Made by a program: the position numbers and the translations under genes
Origin: Burkholderia pseudomultivorans
GTDB lineage: Bacteria > Pseudomonadota > Gammaproteobacteria > Burkholderiales > Burkholderiaceae
DNA length: 64,000 bases
Direction of reading: 5' to 3'
Assembly: GCF_001718415.1 (NCBI RefSeq)
Contig: NZ_CP013378.1
Location: 2,108,001 to 2,172,000 of the forward strand
Notes under the pieces: model-generated
The model's database searches: none
Told to the model about the DNA's origin: nothing
The model's input: the letters and a program-made list of their open reading frames with translations, nothing else
Shown here: piece after piece, positions 35,361-43,825 of the stretch
Position numbering within the stretch: the first letter of the stretch is position 1
Layout: each line of letters starts with the position of its first letter

Positions 35361-35702
35361 TCATCGCGCCGCCCCATCGCCGAGATTGAGCGCGACGAGC
35401 GCGCAGACGGTCAGCGCGATGCCAGCGAGTTTCAGCGACGATGCGGATTCGTCGAAGCAGACGATGCCGATCAGGGCCGTGGCGGCCGTGCTCGCGGCCG
35501 CCCAGCTCGCATAGGCGAGCCCCATTTCGAGCCGCCGGGTGGCGAGCGCCATCAGCCAGACCGCGCACGCATAGCAGACGACGGTCGCGACGGACGGCAC
35601 AGGGCGGGTAAAACCGGCGGAGTATTTGAGGCCGATGGAGCCGAGCACTTCGGCGAGGACGCTGACGCCCAGCAGCAGCCAGGCAGACTGGATCGGGGAC
35701 AC
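35361..35702 (-). CDS. SMR-family small multidrug efflux protein
   Basis: A 113-residue protein with four membrane helices, typical of the EmrE/SugE family. Helix 1 holds the essential glutamate (SVLAEVLGSIGLKYS, E18), and WLMALATRRLEMGLAYASWAA matches the conserved helix 2-3 region with A-Y-A-x-W. Such proteins export cationic drugs or small organic cations, or guanidinium in some clades. No partner subunit is near, so it likely acts as a homodimer. Confidence 0.9.
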   Translation of the reverse strand: MSPIQSAWLLLGVSVLAEVLGSIGLKYSAGFTRPVPSVATVVCYACAVWLMALATRRLEMGLAYASWAAASTAATALIGIVCFDESASSLKLAGIALTVCALVALNLGDGAAR

Positions 35703-35805
35703 GAACGGACGCCTTCCCCCGACGCTTATACCGAGCGGCGAGGAGAGGGTGTCAGCGGTACCCAGGATGCGACGAGCTTAGTCGCTGCCGCGCGGGAAGG
35801 CAAGC

Positions 35806-36735
35806 TCACCGATGCGCCGCCCGGCCGTCCGCCCATTCCGGCCGCTGGCCGAGCGTGTCGAACAAGCCGACGATCTCGGCCTTCACCTTCTGCACCGCAT
35901 TGCTGACGAGCGCCGTGTCGTGCCAGCACAGCGACAGGTCGCGCACGAACAGCCGGTGCGCGACCGTCGACAGCTTCAGCTTGCACTCGTCGATCTCGGT
36001 GTGCGCGGCCGTCCAGGGCAGGATCGTCACGCCGAGCTGCGCCATCACGGCCGCGAACAGCAGTCCGGTCGAACTCGCCTCGAAGCGGATCTCGTACGAC
36101 AGCCCGGCTTCGCGCATCGCCCAGTCGACACGGTTGCGGATCGTGTTCGGCGCGCTCGGCAGCACGAGCGGCATCTTCGCGATCGCGTCGAGCGGCACGG
36201 GATCGTCCGGCACCGGAAACTCCGGCCAGGTGATCAGGTAGAGCGTTTCCGTCAGCAGCCGGCGGGTCGCGATGCCGCGCGTGTCGACCGCGTCGACGAC
36301 GATCGCGAGATCGAGCCGCGCGCGTTCGAGCAGCGTGTCGAGATCGGCGCTCGGCGCCTCGATCAGCTCCAGCATGATGCCCGGATAGCGGTCGCGCACC
36401 GCGCGCGCGAGCGGGATCGCCAGCACGCGCGCCGTGCTCGACGGCATGCCGACCGTCACGCGGCCCTGCGGCGTGTCGGCGTCGCGGCGCAGCAATTCGC
36501 GCGTGCCGTCGGCCTGACGCAGCAGCTCGAGCGCATGCCGGTACAGCGTGCGGCCCGCGGCCGTCGGCGCGACGCCGCGCACGCTGCGTTCGAGCAGCTG
36601 CATCCCGAGGTCCTGCTCGAGATTGCGGATCTGCTGGCTCACCGCAGGCTGCGCGATATGCAGCGCCTCGCTCGCATGCGTGACGTTGCCGCATTCGACG
36701 ACTTTCACGAAGTAGCGCAGTTGCTTCAGGTCCAT
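35806..36735 (-). CDS. LysR-family transcriptional regulator
   Basis: A 309-residue LysR protein. The N-terminal HTH is MDLKQLRYFVKVVECGNVTH, ASEALHIAQPAVSQQIRNLE; then comes the substrate-binding part (VTVGMPSSTARVLAIPLARA, EAPSADLDTLLERARLDLAI). It resembles nitrogen-assimilation-control and aromatic regulators. It diverges from an MFS transporter gene, with about 170 bases between the starts, so it most likely controls the MFS, CoA-transferase and decarboxylase genes in response to the pathway acid. Confidence 0.92.
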   Translation of the reverse strand: MDLKQLRYFVKVVECGNVTHASEALHIAQPAVSQQIRNLEQDLGMQLLERSVRGVAPTAAGRTLYRHALELLRQADGTRELLRRDADTPQGRVTVGMPSSTARVLAIPLARAVRDRYPGIMLELIEAPSADLDTLLERARLDLAIVVDAVDTRGIATRRLLTETLYLITWPEFPVPDDPVPLDAIAKMPLVLPSAPNTIRNRVDWAMREAGLSYEIRFEASSTGLLFAAVMAQLGVTILPWTAAHTEIDECKLKLSTVAHRLFVRDLSLCWHDTALVSNAVQKVKAEIVGLFDTLGQRPEWADGRAAHR

Positions 36736-36906
36736 CGCCGTCGTCTCCCGTGTCGAGCCATAAGCCAGTCCGATCGAGCAAGATGAATATCATATTTTTC
36801 GGCGATCGAAGGCGTTTCTATACTCGTCTCACAAAAGAGCCAGCACGCCGGCCATCCCGGACCGGACGCGGCACAAGCGCCGGCCGCGCCGGCAAGGAGA
36901 CGAAGC
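36736..36906. promoter_or_regulatory. Divergent control region LysR / MFS operon
   Basis: It contains CGATCG twice (about 36772 and 36802) flanking an AT-rich core (GATGAATATCATATTTTTC), unlike the GC-rich surroundings. This is the expected place for LysR T-N11-A type binding. Exact operators are not assigned. Confidence 0.45.
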
Positions 36907-38229
36907 ATGTTCAAGGCGATCGACGCGCCGGCGGCCGGCGCGAAGCCGCGGCGCACGCCGCTCACGCGCGAGCAGATCAAGGGCTTCTGGGCCGTGTACG
37001 CGGGCTGGGTGCTCGACGGCGTGGACTCGGTGATCTACGCGCTTGTGCTGATTCCCGCGCTCACAGAGCTGCTGCCGGCGTCCGGCATCGCGGCGACGCC
37101 CGCGAACCTCGGCATGTACGGCTCGATCCTGTTCGCGCTGTTCCTGATCGGCTGGGGGCTGTCGTTCGTCTGGGGGCCGCTCGCCGATCGCTTCGGCCGC
37201 GTGCGCACGCTGGCCGCGAGCATCCTGATCTATTCGGTGTTCACGGGCGCAGCCGCGTTCGTGCACGACGTGTGGGCGCTGGCCGCGTGCCGGCTGATCG
37301 CCGGGATCGGCGTCGGCGGCGAATGGGCGCTGGCGGGCACCTACGTCGCCGAGAGCTGGCCGGAGGATCGGCGCAAGATGGGCGCGGGCTATCTGCAGAC
37401 GGGCTATTACTTCGGCTTCTTCATCGCGGCCTGCCTGAACTACACGATCGGCGCGACCTACGGCTGGCGCGCGATGTTCCTGTGCGGGCTCGCGCCCGCG
37501 CTGCTCGCGGTGTTCACCGTGATGCGCGTGAAGGAACCGGGGCAGTGGCGCCGGCGCGACGCACGCGACGGCGACGTGGCCGAAACGCGGCGCGCGCATC
37601 CGCTGCGCGAAATCTTCGCGCCGGCGTTCCTGCGCCGCACGCTGACGAGCGCGAGCCTGGTCGGCGTCGCGATCGTCGGGCTGTGGGCCGGTTCGGTCTA
37701 CGAGGCGAGCGCGGTCAGCACGCTCGCGACGCGCGCGGGCATCGATCATGTCGGCGCGATGCGGCTCGCGTCGATCGGCGCGGCCATCCTGTCGTGCACG
37801 ACGATCGTCGGCTGCCTCGCCGCGCCGTGGCTCGCGGAACGGCTCGGCCGACGCAGCGCGCTCGGCGTGTATTTCGCGGGGATGGCCGCCGCGATCGTGT
37901 TCGCGTTCGGCTGGGCGTTCTATCAGCCGAACGGGCTCGGCGCGTTCATGGCGTCGCTCGCGTTCCTCGGTTTCTTCGGCGGCAACTTCGCGATCTTCTC
38001 GCTGTGGCTGCCCGAGCAGTACCCGACCCGCGTGCGGGCCACCGCGTTCGCGTTCAATGCGTCGGTCGGCCGGTTCATCGGCGCGGGCGTCAACTTCGTG
38101 CTCGGCGCCGCGATTCACGGTTACGGCTCGCTGGGCGTGCCGGTCGCGTGGACCGCGGCCGTGTTCGTGCTCGGCATCCTGATCCTGCCGTTCGCGGTCG
38201 AAACGCGTCACCAGACCTTGCCGGAATGA
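36907..38229 (+). CDS. MFS transporter (sialate/aromatic acid-type symporter)
   Basis: A 440-residue inner-membrane protein with 12 segments. The signature between helices 2 and 3 is GPLADRFGRVRTL, matching G-x-x-x-D-R-x-G-R. ACRLIAGIGVGGEWALAGTYVAESWPEDRR is typical of the metabolite:H+ symporter branch that takes up organic acids. An acid substrate fits with the downstream CoA-transferase and decarboxylase genes, which start 70 bases later on the same strand. The ATG at 36907 follows AAGGAGACGA. Confidence 0.9.
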   Translation: MFKAIDAPAAGAKPRRTPLTREQIKGFWAVYAGWVLDGVDSVIYALVLIPALTELLPASGIAATPANLGMYGSILFALFLIGWGLSFVWGPLADRFGRVRTLAASILIYSVFTGAAAFVHDVWALAACRLIAGIGVGGEWALAGTYVAESWPEDRRKMGAGYLQTGYYFGFFIAACLNYTIGATYGWRAMFLCGLAPALLAVFTVMRVKEPGQWRRRDARDGDVAETRRAHPLREIFAPAFLRRTLTSASLVGVAIVGLWAGSVYEASAVSTLATRAGIDHVGAMRLASIGAAILSCTTIVGCLAAPWLAERLGRRSALGVYFAGMAAAIVFAFGWAFYQPNGLGAFMASLAFLGFFGGNFAIFSLWLPEQYPTRVRATAFAFNASVGRFIGAGVNFVLGAAIHGYGSLGVPVAWTAAVFVLGILILPFAVETRHQTLPE

Positions 38230-38299
38230 ACCGCGCATCGCGGCGGGCCGGATCGACCGGCCGCGCCGCGTCCCTCATCTTCAATATCAGGAGTTCGGA

Positions 38300-39541
38300 A
38301 TGCAGGCATTACAAGGAATCAGGGTCGTCGATCTGAGTCGCGCGCTGTCGGGGCCGTTCTGTTCGATGGTGCTCGCCGATCTCGGCGCCGACGTGATCAA
38401 GGTCGAGTCGGGCCCGCACGGCGACATGAGCCGCGCGTGGGGGCCGTTCGATCGCGGCGTGAGCACGTACTACCTGTCCTGCAACCGCAACAAGCGCGGG
38501 ATCTGCGTCGATTTCCGGCAACCGGCCGGCCTCGACGTCGTGCGTCGTCTGATTGCGCAGGCCGACGTCGTGATCGAGAACTTCAAGGCCGGCACGATGG
38601 ACGCGATGGGGCTCGGCTACGACGTGCTGAGCGCGCGCGATGCGCGGCTCGTGATGGGCAGCATCACCGCGTTCGGCCCGCGCGGCCCGTTGCGCGACTG
38701 GCCGGGCTTCGACCAGATCGCGCAGGGCTATGCGGGGCTGATGAGCATCACCGGCTTCCCCGACGGCGAGCCGACCCGCACCGGCACCGCGATCGGCGAT
38801 CTCAGCTCGGGAATGTGGGTCGCGACGGGCGTCGTCGCCGCGCTGTTCGAGCGCGAGCGCACCGGGCGCGGCCAGCATGTCGGCTCGTCGCTGCTGGAAA
38901 GCCTGGTCTCGCTGCTGAGCGTGCACGGCCAGCGCTATCTGAGCCTGGGCGACGTGCCGCGCCGCACCGGCAACGCGCACGCGGTGATCGCGCCGTACGG
39001 CGTGTTCGAGACGGCCGACGGCCCGCTCAATCTCGCACCGATCACGACCGACATGTGGCTGCGGCTGTGCGAACTGCTCGATTTGCGTGAGTTGCCGCAC
39101 GATCCGCGCTTTGCGACCAACGACGCGCGCGTCGCGAATCGCGATGCGTTGAAGGCGCTGCTCGAAAGCCGGCTGCGCACGCGCGGCAAGCGCGAGTGGA
39201 CGCAGCGCTTCGTCGAGGCCGGGCTGCCGGCGGGGCCGATCAATACGCTCGACGAAGTCTTCGCCGATCCGCAGCTCGCGCACTGCGGGCTCGTCGAACC
39301 GGTTGCGCACCCGACGCTCGGCACGCTGCGCCAGGTCGTCACGCCGCTCGGCGCGATGGACGACGCCGCGCCGACACCGCGCACGCATCGCGCGCCGCCG
39401 CTGCTCGGCGAGCATACGGTCGGCGTGCTGCGCGAAGCGGGCTTCGACGACGACGCGATCGGCGCGTTGCTGGCCGCGCGCACGATCTTCCAGGCCGATG
39501 CGCTCGAGCGGGCCGAGACGACGGCGGAGGCGCTGCAATGA
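38300..39541 (+). CDS. CaiB/BaiF family (class III) CoA-transferase
   Basis: A 413-residue enzyme moving CoA between acyl groups. Typical motifs are GIRVVDLSRALSGPFCSMVLADLGADVIKVE, NRNKRGICVDFR, VIENFKAGTMD and the catalytic aspartate in GTAIGDLSSGMW near residue 170. It probably activates the acid brought in by the MFS transporter. Its stop overlaps the next start by ATGA, so the two are translationally coupled. Confidence 0.92.
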   Translation: MQALQGIRVVDLSRALSGPFCSMVLADLGADVIKVESGPHGDMSRAWGPFDRGVSTYYLSCNRNKRGICVDFRQPAGLDVVRRLIAQADVVIENFKAGTMDAMGLGYDVLSARDARLVMGSITAFGPRGPLRDWPGFDQIAQGYAGLMSITGFPDGEPTRTGTAIGDLSSGMWVATGVVAALFERERTGRGQHVGSSLLESLVSLLSVHGQRYLSLGDVPRRTGNAHAVIAPYGVFETADGPLNLAPITTDMWLRLCELLDLRELPHDPRFATNDARVANRDALKALLESRLRTRGKREWTQRFVEAGLPAGPINTLDEVFADPQLAHCGLVEPVAHPTLGTLRQVVTPLGAMDDAAPTPRTHRAPPLLGEHTVGVLREAGFDDDAIGALLAARTIFQADALERAETTAEALQ

Positions 39542-40347
39542 GCGACGCGACGAAACCCGCAGGGCCGTCGGGCGTGACGGTCGACAGCATCGGCGAGCGG
39601 ATCGCATGCGTGCGCTTTGCGAATCCGGCGCGCCGGCATGCGCTCGATGCGCCGCTGCTCGACGCGCTGGTCGAGCGTCTCGACGCGCTGGCCGCGCAGC
39701 GTCCGCCGCCGGTCGTGATCCTGTCGAACGACGGGCGCGGCGAGGTCTGGAGCGCGGGGCACGACCTGCGCGAGCTGGCCGACGACCGCGATCCGCTCGC
39801 GTACGGCAAGCCGCTCGAGCGCGCGCTGCGGCGCGTGCGGACCTATCCGGGCGCGGTGATCGCGGCCGTGTCGGGATCGGCGTGGGGCGGGGCGGTCGAT
39901 CTCGTGATGAGTTGCGACCTGGTGGTCGCGGCGCGCGACGCGCGGTTTGCGATGACGCCCGCGAACATCGGGCTGCCGTATTCGACGAGCGGGTTGCTGC
40001 GCTTCTACGACAACCTGCCGATCCACGTGCTGAAGGAGATGTTCTTCTGCGCGCAGCCGCTCGACGCCGAACGCGCCGCACATCACGGGCTCGTGAACCG
40101 GCTCGCCGATGCGGGCGGCGTCGATGCGGCCGCGCTCGACGTCGCGCGCACGATCGCGGCCAAGGCGCCGCTCGCGGTGCAGGCCGTGAAGGAGCAGTTG
40201 CGCGTGCTGCAGGATGCGAGGCCGCTGCCGGCCGACGCGTTCGAGCGGATCGCCGAACTGCGCCGGCAGGCGTGCGAAGGGGCGGATTTCGACGAAGGGC
40301 TGCGCGCGTTCGTGGAGCGGCGGGCGCCGGTGTTTCGCGGGGTGTAG
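39538..40347 (+). CDS. Methylmalonyl-CoA decarboxylase-like crotonase
   Basis: A 269-residue enoyl-CoA hydratase/isomerase-superfamily protein. The pattern follows E. coli methylmalonyl-CoA decarboxylase (ScpB) as I recall it: VWSAGHDLRELADDRDPLAYGKPL, VSGSAWGGAVDLVMSCDLVVAA, FAMTPANIGLPYSTSG, HVLKEMFFCAQPL and APLAVQAVKEQLRVL. It lacks the two hydratase glutamates, as decarboxylases do. With the CoA-transferase it would turn a methylmalonate-like acid into its CoA ester and decarboxylate it to propionyl-CoA. Substrate is inferred. Confidence 0.78.
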   Translation: MSDATKPAGPSGVTVDSIGERIACVRFANPARRHALDAPLLDALVERLDALAAQRPPPVVILSNDGRGEVWSAGHDLRELADDRDPLAYGKPLERALRRVRTYPGAVIAAVSGSAWGGAVDLVMSCDLVVAARDARFAMTPANIGLPYSTSGLLRFYDNLPIHVLKEMFFCAQPLDAERAAHHGLVNRLADAGGVDAAALDVARTIAAKAPLAVQAVKEQLRVLQDARPLPADAFERIAELRRQACEGADFDEGLRAFVERRAPVFRGV

Positions 40348-40469
40348 GCGTCGAGGTGTGGACGGCGTATGCGGCGGCGAGCCGCACGCTGTCTGCAGAA
40401 CGCCTGCGTCGCTTCGCGAATGTCGGCCGTCTGGTCAGCCGCTGCCGTCAGGCACAGGCCCGGCCGGCG

Positions 40470-41009
40470 TCAGACGCCCATCGCATGCACCCCGACCAGC
40501 AGCAGCGCGCCAGCCGCAATCAGCAGCAGCGCATGCATGCGCGTATACATCACGCACAGCGTCGACGCGATCGCGATCGCCCGCGCGGGCCAGCCGCCGT
40601 CGAGCGCCTGCAGCAGCACCCACACCGACGCGAGGATCATGCCGGCCGCGACGGGTCGCAGGCCGGCCTCGAGCGCGATCTGCCAGCGTGCGCCCTGATG
40701 ACGCCGCCACAGGTGCGCGATGCCGTAGATCAGGAACGCGGTCGGCCCGAACAGCGCGAGCGTCGCGATCACCGCGCCCCACGGGCCCGCGACCTGCCAG
40801 CCGATCAGCGTCGCGAGCAGCGAGCCGGGGCCCGGCGCCATCCGCGCGATCGCGAAGTCGTTGACGAACTGCGTGGCCGTCATCCAGTGATGGACGTCGA
40901 CGACCTGCCGCTGGATGTCGGCGATGATGGCCTGCCCGCCGCCGATCGTCGCGATCGACAGCGGCGCGAACACGCCGAACAGCGCGGCGTAGCGTTGCGC
41001 GACGCTCAT
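40470..41009 (-). CDS. Chromate transporter, C-terminal-type half (short ChrA)
   Basis: A 179-residue membrane protein with one CHR domain: FGVFAPLSIATIGGGQAIIADIQRQVV, QFVNDFAIARMAPGPGSLLATLIGW, then three or four helices. The G-G-G and A-x-x-x-P-G-P motifs are typical. Pairs of short CHR proteins act together as the two halves of a full ChrA. Its ATG at 41009 overlaps the end of the other half by four bases. Chromate may not be the natural substrate. Confidence 0.88.
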   Translation of the reverse strand: MSVAQRYAALFGVFAPLSIATIGGGQAIIADIQRQVVDVHHWMTATQFVNDFAIARMAPGPGSLLATLIGWQVAGPWGAVIATLALFGPTAFLIYGIAHLWRRHQGARWQIALEAGLRPVAAGMILASVWVLLQALDGGWPARAIAIASTLCVMYTRMHALLLIAAGALLLVGVHAMGV

Positions 41010-41683
41010 CGGCCGTCGCTCCCGGCACGGACCGCGGCGCGGCGGTATTCGAGCGCGACGCTCAGCGTGCCGCCGATCAGCACGGTCCACACGAGCGGCC
41101 AGTGCAGCACCGCGACCGACACGAAGGTCAGCGCCATTACCGCGAACGGCAGCACACGGCGCGGCAGGCGGCGCACGGCGGTGATGGCCATCGACACCGA
41201 CAGCCCGATCGCCGCGGCCGCCGCGCCCGCGAGCGCGACGTGCACGAGTGGAAAGCGGGTGAAGTGCGAGAACGCGACGCCGAACAGCACGATCAGCACC
41301 GCCGGCGGCGCGATGATCCCGGTGAAGCCCGCCACCGCGCCGCGCCATCCGGCGAGCCGGTAGCCGATCCAGATCGCGAGATTCTTCACGTTGACGCCCG
41401 GCAGCGCCTGCGATAGCGCGAGGCCGTTGAGGAACGCCTCTTCGTCGAGCCAGCGCCGCTCGTGCACGAAGTCGCGCATGATCCGGCCGCTGAGCCCGCC
41501 GCCGAAGCTGGTCAGGCCGATCTGCGCGAACGCGATGAACAGCGCGAGCATGCCGGGCGGCGGCGCGTCGCCTTCGGGCGGCGTCGGCGGAAGTGTGACG
41601 GAGGGCAGGGGCATCGACGGAAGGGGCGTGGCGGTTGGGCTGACGCCCATGTTAGCAAGCGGTCGCTGTCGGGACGCTGACAT
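41006..41683 (-). CDS. Chromate transporter, N-terminal-type half (short ChrA)
   Basis: About 225 residues. A proline-rich start (LPSMPLPSVTLPPTPPEGDA) is followed by a CHR domain: FIAFAQIGLTSFGGGLSGRIMRDFVHERRWLDEEAF, LALSQALPGVNVKNLAIWIG. Start is ATG 41683 (MSASRQRP) or 41650. It overlaps the partner gene by ATGA-type coupling. Each half has the F-G-G-G and P-G-x-N/P-G-P signatures, so together they make a two-gene transporter. Confidence 0.87.
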   Translation of the reverse strand: MSASRQRPLANMGVSPTATPLPSMPLPSVTLPPTPPEGDAPPPGMLALFIAFAQIGLTSFGGGLSGRIMRDFVHERRWLDEEAFLNGLALSQALPGVNVKNLAIWIGYRLAGWRGAVAGFTGIIAPPAVLIVLFGVAFSHFTRFPLVHVALAGAAAAAIGLSVSMAITAVRRLPRRVLPFAVMALTFVSVAVLHWPLVWTVLIGGTLSVALEYRRAAVRAGSDGR

Positions 41684-41890
41684 CTGCTCGGCGCGAATGT
41701 CATTGCGGTCGCATGGCGGCGGTCGGCCGCGTCGCTGCAATGCGGCCGGTCCGGACCGGGAACGGCAGGCTCGCGGCTTGATCGGCGCGTGGTCGGGCGA
41801 TCCGGGATGCGACCGGAGCAACGCGAAGCCCGACGCGAATGCGCGACCACGGGCAACCCGACCGACCCACGCGCCCGTATGCCGGCGCCG

Positions 41891-42646
41891 CTAGGCCGTC
41901 ACGACCGTCACGCCGGCCGCCTCGATCGGCTGCGTCAGCGCGGCATCGGTTTCCTTCTCGACCACGACCGTCTGCGCGAGCGTGATGTCGCCGATCACGA
42001 ACTGCGATGCGGCGCGCAGCTTGGATTGCGACGCGAGCACGACCGTCTCGGCGGCCCGGCCGGCCAGTGCGCGCTTGATCGCCGCTTCCTCGAAGTCGCC
42101 GGTGCTCAGTCCGGCGACCGGATGGACGCCGGTGACGCCCATGAAGTACAGGTCCGCGTGGATGCGCGCGATGCCCTCCATCGCCGCGGCGCCGACCGCG
42201 ACGATCGAATGCTTGTAGAGCCGTCCGCCGATCAGGATCACGTCGATCGACGGATGCGCGGCCAGCGCGACCGCGACGCTCGGGCTGTGCGTGACGATCG
42301 TCGCGCGCAGGTCGGGCGGGAGTTGGCTCACGAGCAGCGCCGAGGTCGTGCCGCCATCGACGATCGCGACCTGCCCGGGGCCGATCATCTGCGCGGCGCG
42401 TCGGGCGATGCGCCGCTTTTCGGCGGTTTCGAGCGCCTCGCGCTGCGCGAACGGTGCGACGGCCGGCGACGCCGGCAGCGCACCGCCATGCACGCGCTGC
42501 AGCAGGCCGTCGGCGGCGAGCTCGCGCAGGTCGCGGCGCACCGTGTCCTCCGACACGCCGAATTGCGCGCTCAGTTCGACGGCCAGCACCTGGCCGTCGC
42601 GCGCGAGTGCATCGAGGATCGCTTTCTTGCGTTGGGTCGTTAGCAT
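41891..42646 (-). CDS. DeoR-family transcriptional repressor
   Basis: A 251-residue repressor. The N-terminal HTH is typical: TTQRKKAILDALARDGQVLAVELSAQFGVSEDTVRRDLRELAADG. The effector domain starts near residue 75 with PGQVAIVDGGTTSALLVSQLP and has the sugar-phosphate-isomerase-like VILIGGRLYKHSIVAVG. Such proteins answer to a phosphorylated sugar or nucleoside. It diverges from the NUDIX gene, with three phased repeats in the shared region. Confidence 0.92.
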   Translation of the reverse strand: MLTTQRKKAILDALARDGQVLAVELSAQFGVSEDTVRRDLRELAADGLLQRVHGGALPASPAVAPFAQREALETAEKRRIARRAAQMIGPGQVAIVDGGTTSALLVSQLPPDLRATIVTHSPSVAVALAAHPSIDVILIGGRLYKHSIVAVGAAAMEGIARIHADLYFMGVTGVHPVAGLSTGDFEEAAIKRALAGRAAETVVLASQSKLRAASQFVIGDITLAQTVVVEKETDAALTQPIEAAGVTVVTA

Positions 42647-42652
42647 TGCGTT

Positions 42653-42690
42653 TGCACGAAATTTCTTGAAATTGCACGAATCTGCACGTT
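42653..42690. promoter_or_regulatory. Probable DeoR operator: three phased TGCACG repeats
   Basis: TGCACGAA at 42653 and 42673 and TGCACGTT at 42683 are spaced 20 and 10 bases, that is, on one face of the helix. They lie between the divergent DeoR and NUDIX starts. Direct repeats phased by helical turns are usual for DeoR-type operators. Confidence 0.6.
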
Positions 42691-42727
42691 ACCATGGGCG
42701 CCGGTTCTTGTCGAATGGGAGACCGCC

Positions 42728-43327
42728 ATGACCGCTACGCGAGAGCGCGTGCGCATCGTCGATACGACGGTGCTGTCTGATGACTGGTATGTGCTGAAGA
42801 GGGTGACGTTCGATTTCCTGCGCCGCGACGGGACGTGGCAGCGCCTGAGCCGCGAGACCTACGATCGCGGCAACGGCACGACCATCCTGCTGCGCAACGC
42901 GACGACCGGCGACGTGCTGCTGACGCGGCAGTTCCGGATGCCGGCGTTCGTCAACGGGCACGACGGGATGCTGCTCGAAGCCGCCGCCGGCCTGCTCGAC
43001 GACGCGACGCCCGACGCGCGCATCCGCGCGGAGGCCGAGGAGGAAACCGGCTACCGCGTGCGCGGCGTGCGCAAGGTGTTCGAGGCGTTCATGAGCCCGG
43101 GCTCCGTGACGGAGAAGCTGCATTTCTTCGTCGGCGAATACGATGCGTCGCTGCGCACGGGCGACGGCGGCGGCGTCGCGGAGGAGGGCGAGGATCTCGA
43201 GGTCGTCGAGATGCCGCTGCAGGCGGCGCTCGATGCGGTCGAGCGCGGCGAGATCGTCGATGCGAAGACGATCATGCTGCTGCAATACGTCGCGCTGCGG
43301 GAAACCGCCGGCGCGTGCCCGGCATGA
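42728..43327 (+). CDS. NUDIX hydrolase, GDP-mannose pyrophosphatase (NudK)-like
   Basis: A 199-residue nucleotide-sugar hydrolase. The Nudix helix is GLLDDATPDARIRAEAEEETGYRV near residues 84-107, as in NudK. One position differs from the strict Nudix box, threonine where glutamate is usual, and alanine replaces the arginine before the key E. RQFRMPAFVNGHDGMLLEAAAG and SPGSVTEKLHFFVGEYD are NudK-like. It probably splits GDP-mannose or ADP-ribose. It is the first gene of a three-gene run, with its stop overlapping the next ATG. Confidence 0.82.
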   Translation: MTATRERVRIVDTTVLSDDWYVLKRVTFDFLRRDGTWQRLSRETYDRGNGTTILLRNATTGDVLLTRQFRMPAFVNGHDGMLLEAAAGLLDDATPDARIRAEAEEETGYRVRGVRKVFEAFMSPGSVTEKLHFFVGEYDASLRTGDGGGVAEEGEDLEVVEMPLQAALDAVERGEIVDAKTIMLLQYVALRETAGACPA

Positions 43328-43704
43328 CGCCGCAGCTCGTGCTGGTCGCGGGCCCGTATCGCAGCGGCACCGACGGCGACCCCGCGCGCATCGCCGCCAA
43401 TCTGCGCCGGCTGGAGACGGCGGCGCTCGCCGTGTATCGGCGCGGGCATGTGCCGATGATCGGCGAATGGCTGTCGTTGCCGCTTGCCGCTGCGGCCGGA
43501 TCGCGGCAGGTCGGCGACGCGGTCAGCGACGCGTTCCTGTATCCGGCCGCGCACCGGCTGCTGCGACGATGCGATGCGGTGTTGCGGATCGACGGCGCGT
43601 CGCGCGGCGCGGATGCCGACGTCAGCCTCGCGCGGCGTCTCGGCAAGCCGGTCTATTTGTCGCTGGACGAGCTGCCGGTCGTCGACGACGCGGCGGCCGA
43701 CTGA
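43324..43704 (+). CDS. DUF4406 nucleoside 2-deoxyribosyltransferase-like protein
   Basis: A 126-residue Rossmann-like protein: QLVLVAGPYRSGTDGDPARI at the start, then RRGHVPMIGEWLSLPL, LLRRCDAVLRIDGASRGADADVS and GKPVYLSLDELP. This follows the deoxyribosyltransferase fold of DUF4406 proteins. The substrate is unknown. The ATG at 43324 overlaps the NUDIX stop by four bases, so the two are coupled. Confidence 0.72.
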   Translation: MTPQLVLVAGPYRSGTDGDPARIAANLRRLETAALAVYRRGHVPMIGEWLSLPLAAAAGSRQVGDAVSDAFLYPAAHRLLRRCDAVLRIDGASRGADADVSLARRLGKPVYLSLDELPVVDDAAAD

Positions 43705-43825
43705 AGCGGCCGGGCCTCGGCGCTGCATGCGTTCGGCATGCGGCGCACGTGCGTCGCCGCGCGCGAACCGGCGTATGATCGCGACGCGCGCTCGCGCAAT
43801 GTGCCACGCCCTCTGCCGATCGATC

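Noticed and set aside
38309..40387. 692-codon leftward frame opposite the CoA-transferase and decarboxylase genes
   Set aside because: It is antisense to two well-supported genes and has shadow-like composition (R, A, H, D).
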